Assembly (NCBI RefSeq): GCF_028640845.1
Contig: NC_080541.1
Coordinates: forward strand, 32,689,435 to 32,753,434
Source of the DNA: Ahaetulla prasina
Taxonomy: Eukaryota > Chordata > Lepidosauria > Squamata > Colubridae
Length of the DNA stretch: 64,000 bases
Direction of reading: 5' to 3'
Shown piece after piece: positions 55,046-64,000 of the stretch. Position 1 is the first letter of the stretch. Each line of letters begins with the position of its first letter. Made by a program: the position numbers and the translations under genes. A model generated the notes under the pieces. It did no database searches, was not told the DNA's origin, and was given only the letters and a program-made list of their open reading frames with translations.

Positions 55046-55400
55046 TGAAAGTAACACCACTAGGGATGGCTACAGAGGAAACTCAGTATGTTTAGTCTTG
55101 AAAAAAGATGCCTGAGGGGGCATAATAGCAACATATTCCAGGCATTGGAAGGGTTATCACACAAAAGAAAGTTAAACCCTGTACTTTTTCACCCCAGAGG
55201 GCAAAATACTGGAAGACAAGAAGTTTTGTTCAGCTGAACTTAACAATAGCAGCAATCTTGAAGGGAATGGTAGGTTCCCCTTGACTGGGGATGTCAGAGA
55301 AATCTTAATTTGGATTCCTATTCTGATTAGGGCATCAGATTCCACAATCTCAAAGGCCTTTCCCAACATATGGCCTGTTTCAGACTTCTTAGGAGATGCC
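55046..55400 (+). mobile_element. Very decayed CR1-like fragment
   Basis: Text such as AAAAAGATGCCTGAGGGGGC, ATAATAGCAACATATTCCAG and CACCCCAGAGGGCAAAATAC resembles the 3' coding region of classical CR1. By eye only. Confidence 0.5.
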
Positions 55401-56345
55401 TCTACAAAAATCTCTATCCTTCCCAAAACCAAGTGAAATATTTTAAGCAGCACTTACAGTCCATAAACTACAAGCAGCACTTTTCTCTTGAAAACAACAT
55501 ACACCGTCGGTTCCAAAGTGGTTTATAAAAAGGTTTATGAAATCACTGGTGTGCTTTTTGTTCTGAGGACATGAATTCTGCGCGCGCACACACACAATCA
55601 AAACACCATAAATTGTCCCCAAACAGAATTTCATTTCAGCTCTTTGTAGAAGGTCTATTATGAAGTAGGAAATGGTTTAAGAAAGAAACGAGTGATGTTT
55701 GGCCAAAATCAAATAAAAAGTTTACTTTAAAGAGAAAATAGCCATCTTGAGAGCTACCGTTTTTTTCCCCTTCCTGCTGTCCACAGGGGAAAAATGTTGT
55801 GTCTTTTACATATTCAAGGGCAATAGGGTAAAGGTTAGGTATATCTTCACATTCTGCTGGAACCATCTGTCTTCCTGACTTAACAAAGAACTAAAATAGT
55901 TACTCTATGATGTCATGTTAACTATGTATATTAAAGGAAACCTTACTAGCATCTTTGGAATTTGGACCACTGGAAACTAATTGTGTTGTGAAGTGTGGTT
56001 TGCAGAAAGAACAGGGATTCAAAGGGGAACAAAACATCTGAGACATATGCTATCCACCCAAGAATATACTCAGATCTCTTTGCTGCATCTGATTCTTTTT
56101 TTTTCCCCCTGCTTCTAATTGCATTTTTGGAAAAACTCTCTGGCTTTTTATGATTTTATTTGTAAGATGATTTGTTGTAACCATGCTTGACCAATTTTCT
56201 GCAATCTGATTAAAATAAACACTGATTCTTTTCATATGTTTTTCTACCCAATATTAATGAAGCATTACTTTACTCTTTCAACTTCCTGCAACTAGACATT
56301 TAGCTACCAGATCTGGAAGCTTTTCAATGACCGTACCCTAGAAAT
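55401..56345. other. Intron, nothing recognised
   Basis: No repeat or exon recognised. Confidence 0.4.
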
Positions 56346-56349
56346 CATA

Positions 56350-56740
56350 ACCCTTGATTTACAACTGTAATGGAGCCTGTCCATCACAGTCATAAGACAT
56401 GATTATCACAAATCAGGTCACCCAGTTAGCAGACCCAATTTTATGACATTTTTTGTGGTAATAATTAAGCAAACGAATAGTTTGCTATGGGCTGGTTTTG
56501 ATTTTAAAAAATGGGAGTAAATGCTGTTGTTGTTGTTTTTTGGCAAAACCATTATAAAATATGGTTCATGTGACTGTGGGACGCTGAAAACAGTTATAAA
56601 TGCAGGATGGTTGCCAAGTGTCTGAATTGTGGTCACATGACCACGAGGGGAGTAGCTATCAGAATTTCGGGATTGGATTCTAAGTACCCCCTGGGGAGGC
56701 CCATTGTAACTTCAAATGTTGTAAGTTTGAGGACTACCTG
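56350..56740. mobile_element. MITE (GTAGTCCTCGACTTACGA family)
   Basis: Right end GTAAGTTTGAGGACTACCTG; body GTTGCCAAGTGTCTGAATTG and GGTCACATGACCACGAGGGG. The left end is decayed (GATTTACAACTG). Confidence 0.75.
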
Positions 56741-57649
56741 CCTGAACGTTAAAAAAAATCTGAAATTTGAATTGACATTTCAAAATGCAAAACCTAATTT
56801 TCAGTTTTTGATGTAATTGGCTTGATTGCTAAGCATGCTTATCTTTCATGAGATCGAATAGGGCTGGGAACAATTATTTGCCAGTCTTAAGTAGGGACTA
56901 AATTGAATATGAGATTAAGAATTCAGATCCTAGTTTTGTGTTGCTGCTACTTGGTCTTTGTCTTTGGTGACTATCTTCTTAATTTTGGCTCATCCAACTC
57001 TCTGAGGAACGTTTGGGGAGATCTCATCAATGTTTTGCCAGTGGTGTTTGGATTAGAGAGGGGGTCTGTGTTGTAGAAAACTTGGAAGCCAGGTAACAAT
57101 TCCTTTGGACTGCACACAACATTGTATTTTTACGTGTGAATGAAGACATATTTTTATAATATACAGCTAGTGGAACATTTTATCTTGTTAAATTTGAATA
57201 ACATCCATGCAAAAGTACTATTGCTTGAATCCCAGCCTTTCTGACCTGAACATTGATTCTGAATGTTTAAATGCATACACCTTACTGAAAAATAAAAAAA
57301 GAATTCTTTCATCTTTTCAAAGTAGCAATCACGGTGCAATCATAGGCAACTAACGAAAACTGTTCATTTCCACTGCTGACATATGTAGAATCTAAAAATA
57401 CAAGCCCATCAGATTATAGATTTGCACTTTTGTAATTGATGGTTACATTGATGGTAACTAACTTGTCTCGTATGTAATGCTATAGTTGAAAGCGGTGTCA
57501 AACTACGCAGTTCGCTGGTAAAATGTATAGAATAAAAAGTAAACGTGAATATAGCAGTTCACTTACTTACCAAATATCTCTGAAGTGGAGAAAACACTAT
57601 TCAATGCAGCAAATCTATACCTCTATAGCTACAACTGTTGCAAATTATT
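56741..57649. other. Intron, nothing recognised
   Basis: No repeat or exon recognised. Confidence 0.4.
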
Positions 57650-57741
57650 TAGTCAATTTACACAACTGTTGGGATTGTCTCAATTTACAACCATTCGTTT
57701 AGTAACCATTTGAAGTTATAACAGCACTGAACGAAGTGAGT

Positions 57742-58276
57742 TATGACCATTTCAAGATCAAGTGAGGTACTAATATCACTCTATAAAGCCTTAGTAAGAC
57801 CACATCTAGAATACTGCATCCAGTTTTTGTCACCACAGTATAAAAAAGATGTTGAGACTTTAGAAAAAGTGCAGGGAACAGCAACCAAGATGATTAGGGG
57901 ATTGGGACTAAAACATATGAAGAACGGTTACAGGAACTGGGCATGGCTAGTCTAGTGAAGAGAAGGCTCAGGGGAGACAAGATAGCAGTGTTCTAATATT
58001 TGAGGGACTCCCATAGAGAGGAAGGGGTCAAGCTATTTTCCAAATTACCCAAAGGCCACACAGGAATAATGGATGGAAAGGAGACTTAGAAATAAGGAGA
58101 ATTTTTCTGACAGTGAGAACAATCAACCAATGGAACAGCTTGCCTTCGGATGTTGTGGGAGCCTCATCACTGGAGGCTTTCAAGAAGAGGTTGGACTGCG
58201 GTTTGTCAAAAATGGTGTAGGGCGGGAGGTTGGACTAGATGACTTACAAGGTCCATTCCAACACTATTAATCTGTT
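57742..58276 (+). mobile_element. Classical CR1 3' fragment nested in the MITE
   Basis: Coding words [19 protein letters not shown] and [15 protein letters not shown], then TCAGGGGAGACAAGATAGCAG and the typical end GGTTGGACTAGATGACTTAC...GGTCCATTCCAACACTATTA. 5' truncated. Confidence 0.9.
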
Positions 58277-58401
58277 ACGTTTAATCTGTTAAATTTTTCA
58301 CATGACCATTGCTGCATCTAATCGAAATTCAGGCACTTGACAACTGGCATAGATTTACGCCAGTTGCACAGTCCCAGGGTCATGTGATTGCCATTTGTAA
58401 C

Positions 58402-58664
58402 CTTTTTTTTTTAATTTGCATTTATATCCCGCCCTTCTCCGAAGACTCAAGGTGGATTACACTATGTCAAGCAATAGTCTTCATCCATTTGTATATTATA
58501 TACAAAGTCAACTTATTGCCCCCAACAATCTGGGTCCTCATTTTACCTATCTTATAAAGGATGGAAGGCTGAGTCAACCTTGGGCCTGGTGGGACTTGAA
58601 CCTGCAGTAACTGCAAGCAGCTATGTTAATAACAGACTGTCTTAGCAGTCTGAGCCACCAGAGG
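58402..58664 (-). mobile_element. tRNA-derived SINE nested in the MITE
   Basis: Minus-strand head GTGGCTCAGACTGCTAAGAC (box A) and GCAGGTTCAAGTCCCACC (box B); 3' end CCGCCCTTCTCC-complement followed by an A-run (T-run at 58402-58412). Near-identical relative of 17815-18075. Confidence 0.88.
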
Positions 58665-58864
58665 CCCCAACCTTCCTGGCTGGGTTTCAATAAGACGAGT
58701 CAACAGGAAGAAGCCAGAATCGCTTAATGAACACGTTATTCATTTAACAGATGCAGTGATACACTTAACTACTGTGACAAAAAAGTCAGAAAATGGAGCA
58801 AAATTCATCTGCTTAGCAATGGAAATTTTGGGCTTAATTGTGGTCGTAAGTCAAGGACTACCCG

Positions 58865-60060
58865 TAATTCATTTATAGAACACAAAGATGTCCAAGAATA
58901 TTGGATAAAGAAGGGGAGACTGCCTCAGTTAACAATTAGTGTTGGATCACAGCAGGGGGAAAGCGGAGCACATCTGCCACATCTGGAATCACTTCCCAAC
59001 TCACCTTTTTAATGTTTTTTTTTCCCCCTGTGGATGATTGCTATGAGCATTCCAGTTAGCAGCTCTGTTCCAAGCAAATATAGTACTTGCATTGTAGCAG
59101 GAGCTCCAGGCTCATTCATTCAAGTTCTTTTCAGAAAGTTATTCAGCAAGGAGCCTATCCAAGACAAATAATAATATCTACAAGAAATTGCAAAGCAGCT
59201 ATTTACAGGAAATAACATACTTACCACAGTTCCTTTTCAAAACACAAAACGGAAATTGTATTGCCAAGCAATTAACGGTGATAATATTGTTTTGCCATTG
59301 TAATCAATATCTACACTATACTTTTATGTTGTTTTTAAAACCTTTTATGATAGAGATTTAAGATTAATTTTCCTCAATTTATTTTATCTCCATTGTTCCA
59401 TGAAGAATTTATTGAGTTTCCATGATGGCTTTGCTATCAAAATGTAGTATTGATTTATTTAAAGAACATATATGGCTGGCTAGCTCATATAATGATTGTA
59501 GGCAACTTGCAACAATCCATAAAAACATTGCTAAAAACAAAAATGCCTTTTCTCACCAGGGAACAAACCAATCTCCTAGTTCAACACCTATCCTACCCTA
59601 ATTCTTGGGGGGAAGAACCAGGTCTTCCAAAAGGCTAAAAATATAGGGATCCCTTGTATATCAGTGGGATGTTATTTCAAAGGGTTGGGCAACCACCAAG
59701 ATCCAATCAAGAGGCAATGTTTAAGGGAGGGTACCCGGAGCGCACCAAATATTGGGGAAATAACTATTATTTTTATTTAACATGAATTCTGATCACTTAT
59801 TTAATGATATTGTGTAAAAATATCATTGGCTTTGTAGAAATTATTTTTATTACCATCCTTTTCCTTTTTTCTGTTTGGTTTTTTTATATAAGATTTGAAT
59901 AACATTGTTTAAAATAAATAATTCATTAATGTTGGAAAACATTCCTTCCTGATACTGATGATTTCTGCAAGGCAAATATTTAGCAAGTTGTTATGAAGTT
60001 TCTGCTGAAAGTAATACTGTGAATCCAAAGCCTAAATGAACAATCAAGCAGCAACAGCAA
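58865..60060. other. Intron, nothing recognised
   Basis: No repeat or exon recognised. Confidence 0.4.
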
Positions 60061-60061
60061 C

Positions 60062-62965
60062 AAAACTGTTGTTTATTTTTTTTTTTTTATTATTATTTTT
60101 TTTTTAATGTTTTTATTTTTTTGCAACAAACAAACAAAAAGAAAATACATTATTACACCCTTGTGCTATACATAAAAGGAAGATTTGGGTCTTCGGATAT
60201 ATCCTCATGATTGCCAAAATCCACGTTCTCGAGGTACAGGTACTGAAGCGTCCAATGTTCCAAGCGCAAAGTCCACAAATGGTTTCCAAGTCTTCCAGAA
60301 AATATCTTCTTTATACACACCACTTCTAATTTTAATATCACATGTCATTTTATCATTTAAAGCTAATTTCCACATTTCAGAATTCCACTCTTCTATTCTA
60401 AAAATCACATCTAGTTTCCAATATCTAGCTATTATAATTCTACCTATTATAATCATAATTGTAATCAATTCTTTTCATATTTTGTTAATTCTATTTCCTT
60501 AATTACCAACAATAATATAGTTTCCACTCTCAATGTTATTACTTTCCCCATCATTTCAAATATCATTTTCTCCAATTGTTGCCAAAACTTATTAACCTTA
60601 TCACAATTAAACCACACATGTTCATAAATCCCCAATTCCATCTCACATCTCCAACATTTTTACTAGTTTTTTATCCATTTGTGACAATCTTACTGGAGTC
60701 AAATACCATTTCCAAACAACTTTATAATTGTGCTCTTTAATCCTTATAGATAAAGTTCTCATAATTCTACTCTTCCAATTCACATTCCAATCTGATTCTG
60801 GTATTTCAATATTAAGATCTTTTTCCCAATTTGTCCTCATCACTCTTTGTAATTTTTCATCAGAATTTATAATCTTATAAACCCTACTAACGAGTCCCTT
60901 TAGCCCAATTTCATCTTTCATAATCCGAGATACTAAATATTCAAATTCAGTTTCACATCTATTTATCGAATAATTTTCCTTAGTTTTTTGTCCATTTTCT
61001 ATCTGTATTTTTCAAACCAACTTAACCCTAATTTTTCAATAATTTCTTTATTCCTCCTTTCATTTCCATAACTTTTATCCAATCTCTAATAATTTCTATA
61101 TTTTCCTCTTTAATCACTTCATTACGTTTTATATTATTTTTAATTGGCCAAATTCAGTTGTCTCCCCAAAAGATTATATCCGAATTAAAATTTTAACAAA
61201 TTTGTTCCACATTTTACTTAATCCTTTAACCAATAACTTCTACTTACACATTTTAAATTTGCTTTATCTAAAACCACCTTGATCCAAATTTCTATATCCT
61301 TAACTCTAAATCTCTCCAATAATTATCTTCACCTTTAAATATTTTTACCACTATCCGGATACCATACGCACAGTAATAATTAAATAATTTGGGGATTCCT
61401 AATCCACCTTCCTTTTGATTTTGATACCACATTTTCTTCACTAATCTGGGTCTTTTGCCACCATTGCAAAATTTATCCAGTTTTTTCTGATATCCTTCAA
61501 TATCTTTCTCTGTCAAATTTAGTGGTAGCATCTCGAATAAAAAGTTGAACTTGGGCAGCAACATCATCTTACACATTGCAATTCTACCAAACCAAGACAA
61601 CTTTAAAATTTTATATTTATCTATCTTCTTCTCAATTTCGTTAATCACCACATCATAATTAAGTTTTTTCAATTCTTTAACCTTAAGTGAAAGCACTATA
61701 CCCAAATATTTCAATGTGTTTTAATCCTTATCCCAAATTGCTCTTGCATATTCTCAGACTCATTACCATTACTATCCATCAATAATTCTGACTTTGACCA
61801 ATTTACTTTCAATCCTGTCATTTCTTCAAATTCTATCAAATGCTTATATATCTTTTCAAATCTTTCTCTACATTTCCAAAATAATTAAAGTATCATCCGC
61901 ATACAAATTTATCTTATACCCCTTATATCCTTCTAATTCTTCATCTTTTTCTATCATTTTTGTCAATATTTCCATAGCCAATAAAAATAATGTTGGGGAC
62001 AGGGGACATCCTTGTCTCGTACCAGCTTCTAATTTTATCTCTTCAGTTAATATTCCATTCACCTTCACTCTTGCACTGCTCTTTTGGTACAATTTTGAAA
62101 TAACATGTATAAACTTATTACCAAAGCCTAAAGCCTCCACAATTACTTTAATTGTTTCCCATTGTACAGAATCAAAAGCTTTAAAATATCCAATGATACT
62201 ATACCAATTTTATCACCATTATATTCAGCTACATCTATAATATTTAATACTCTTCTAACAATATCACTCATGTATCTACCCTTCACAAAACCTACTTGAT
62301 TATAACTTATATATCTATCTATAAATCTATTTAATCTATTACTTATAATAGCAGTAAATATCTTTGCATCCTGATTAATTAAAGAAATGGGCGATAGGAC
62401 TCAATCCTTTCTAAATCTTTATCTGGTTTAGGAATTAGGGATATCACCGTTCTATTCCATGACGAAGGTACTTCCCACCATGTAATATTCCATTGAATAA
62501 TTTTTGCAGTCTTGGTATTATTAATTCTTTAAATTCTTTATATAACTCAACAGGTAATCCATCCTCACCTGGAGCTTTCCTAATTTTAATTTTGTATTAT
62601 TCCATTAATCTCATCTTGTGTTATATCTTCTTCCATCAATTCCTTATATGTTTGATCAATTTTCACCACATACTTTTCTAAATAGCTTTGCAATTTTCCC
62701 GATTAATTGGTTTCTTTGAATATAGATTCTGAAAAAAGTTTCTAACCACTTCACATTTCTCTAATTTTTTATAACATCTTATACCTCTATCATCTATCAA
62801 AACTCCAATTTCTCTCTTCTCTCTTTTATCTTTCGCCATCTTTGCCAATAATTTAGAATTTCTATTACTAAATTCAAAAATTCCTATTTAAAAATCTCAA
62901 ATTTCTTTTACTAACTCTGTATCTTCTTCTATCATTTTATTTCTTAACATATTAAGCTCCTGAAG
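60062..62965 (-). mobile_element. L1 LINE, ORF2 3' two thirds
   Basis: Minus strand: reverse-transcriptase words near 62150-62570 (YRPISLINQDAKI, QVGFVKGRYMSDI, DILKAFDSVQW), then 62140-61868 with RQGCPLSPTLFLLAMEIL (block B) and LYADDTLI (block C), then 61714-61292 (KYLGIVL; SWFGRIAMCKMMLLPKFNFL; GGLGIPKLFNYYCA), 60921-60643 and a C-terminal Cys-rich CWRCEMELG...HVWFNC, and 60468-60205. Poly(A) side at 60062-60125 (T-rich on the plus strand). Many frameshifts; no endonuclease. Confidence 0.9.
61868..62140 (-). pseudogene. L1 reverse transcriptase, catalytic segment
   Basis: 90 codons from EALGFGNKFIHVISKLYQ through EAGTRQGCPLSPTLFLLAM to INLYADDTLIILEM, where a stop follows. The order and wording (GTRQGCPLSP, YADD) are L1-specific rather than CR1. 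Catalytic Asp pair is intact; frames before and after are broken. Confidence 0.88.
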
Positions 62966-62984
62966 AATTTTAATTGAAGAGATC

Positions 62985-63755
62985 GATCTTTTGTGCTGGA
63001 CTGACTGGCTGAAGAAGATTTTATTAGGTGGATAATTTTTTTAATTATTATTTTTCTTTTGAGAGGAAATTAATAGCTTGTTTATATTACAGAAAACAAA
63101 AAGGACTTTGTTTTGAAGTTCAAGCTGGTTTGTTTTTTTCAAAATGACTCAACAACTTTCAGAAACGCAGCAAATTTCTGCAGCTTTAAATAAAATTGGG
63201 GAAAAAATAGCAGGACTATCAGAGCGTATAGATAATTTGACATTTAAACTGACATCTGAAGTGCAAAATTTAAAGCAAGAGATGAATGATAACTTTGCTA
63301 AACAAAAGAGGAAATGACAATGATTAAAGATGAAATGGAGCAGCTGCATGTGCATGAGGCAAAAGTAGATCGGCAAATTGGCAAAATATTTTATAAAATG
63401 AGCAGCAAGATAAGAGAATTTGTCTTTTGCAAGAAGAGATGAGGAAATATAATTTTGTTATTAGAGGAATCTCGGAAGAAAGGGAGGATAAATTGAAACA
63501 GCGGGTTTTGAAATGGATTAATGATTTGGATACGCAACTTACGTTCACAATAGCAGACCTGGCAAGTGTTTTAGAATTGGATATAGAAGGCAAAATGGTT
63601 CTAACAGGAATGTGCTTGTCAGGTTCGCAAATCTTGGTGATAAGTTGGAAGTTATGGCCAAGTTAAGAGAGTTGGGAGATGCTTTGAAGTTTGAAGGGAA
63701 GACTATTCAAGTCTTCCCGGATATATCAAGAGAAGAAAGGGCATGGAGATTTTTT
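62985..63755 (+). mobile_element. Inverted L1 5' part (5' UTR and ORF1)
   Basis: Plus strand: a 5' UTR-like leader (62985-63143), an ATG at 63144 (MTQQLSETQQISAALNKIGE, coiled-coil-like heptads), a frameshift near 63310, then MRKYNFVIRGISEEREDKL (63439-63495), the RRM-like domain of L1 ORF1, and a broken end at IQVFPDISREERAWR near 63750. It points away from the ORF2 part at 60062-62965. Confidence 0.82.
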
Positions 63756-63900
63756 TTCTTTTGAGAGGAAATTAATAGCTTGTTTATATTACAGAAAACA
63801 AAAAAAGGACTTTGTTTTGAAGTTCAAGCTGGTTTTTTTTTTTTTTTCTCTGCCGACGTGGAGAAAAAATGGCGCTGATTAAGCTGTGAGGTAATTGTGT
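63752..63900 (+). repeat. Second copy of the L1 leader
   Basis: TTTCTTTTGAGAGGAAATTAATAGC to AAGTTCAAGCTGGTTT repeats 63053-63133 almost exactly, then runs into CTGCCGACGTGGAGAAAAAATGG. It follows directly on the broken ORF1. Confidence 0.88.
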
Positions 63901-64000
63901 TTCTTTGTGGAGTGAATATGACTCATAAGTTACTGATAAGCTACTAACGAGTGCAAATAAGCCGTTTCGCTTCAATTAAGATTGTCGTCCCTTGATCTTC

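Larger units (their letters stand above)
57650..58864 (-). mobile_element. MITE (GTAGTCCTCGACTTACGA family) with two insertions
   Basis: Pieces at 57650-57741, 58277-58401 and 58665-58864 read together as one element, ending GTAAGTCAAGGACTACCCG. A CR1 fragment and a SINE separate them. Confidence 0.78.
31610..64000 (-). other. SDC2: SDC2 intron 1 (3' part)
   Basis: No further SDC2 exon is visible up to the window end. I looked for a minus-strand signal-peptide frame (Met, short hydrophobic core, ending AES-like before a phase-0 donor) and found none. The stretch is filled with transposons and local duplications listed separately. Inferred to be intron 1 because the phase-0 acceptor at 31609 needs an upstream exon. 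Confidence 0.75.

Overview
The window is vertebrate nuclear DNA, most likely from a snake. The evidence is the repeat content: CR1/L3-type LINEs whose 3' ends run into (ATTCT)n microsatellites (the 'Snake1' type known for seeding microsatellites), tRNA-derived Sauria-type SINEs, a long (GATA)n array, several hAT-like MITE families with 8-bp target-site duplications, L1, L2/CR1, a Tc1-like element and LTR elements. There is no bacterial or phage sequence.

The only host gene I can support is syndecan-2 (SDC2) on the minus strand. Four coding exons are clear, with GT..AG sites and matching phases: exon 5 (19323-19486, transmembrane and cytoplasmic tail ending EFYA, stop), exon 4 (20998-21136), exon 3 (27687-27826) and exon 2 (31498-31609). 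They encode about 184 residues. The first exon (signal peptide) is not visible and must lie beyond 64000, so 31610-64000 is the large intron 1. The 3' UTR runs from 19322 down to a poly(A) signal at 18279-18284. Positions 1-18250 are downstream intergenic DNA; in human the next gene is CPQ, which is not seen here.

Layout: 1-6400 is intergenic with old CR1/L2 and MITEs. 6413-15757 is a heavily rearranged mosaic: a 1.27-kb segment is repeated 4.18 kb away, a CR1 has its 5' half but no 3' end, a 0.69-0.75-kb unit is present four times with a 12-bp minisatellite inside it, and a LINE-bearing segment is duplicated. 15977-18075 holds a perfect fold-back hAT MITE, a Snake1 tail and two SINEs. 18250-31609 is SDC2 with its introns 2-4, which carry a nearly full ORF2 Snake1 LINE, a Tc1 relic, a solo LTR 27 bp from the exon 3 splice donor and nested MITE/LTR insertions. 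31610-64000 is intron 1, with local duplications (38554-40325; 40511-44848 around a truncated Ty3/gypsy-like element), a GATA array, stacked Snake1 ends, a three-layer nest (L2 > hAT MITE > CR1) and an L1 with its 5' part inverted.

All transposon reading frames are broken; none looks able to move by itself. Several recent local duplications (copies differing by roughly one percent by eye) could be real or could be haplotype duplications made by assembly. This cannot be settled from the sequence alone.
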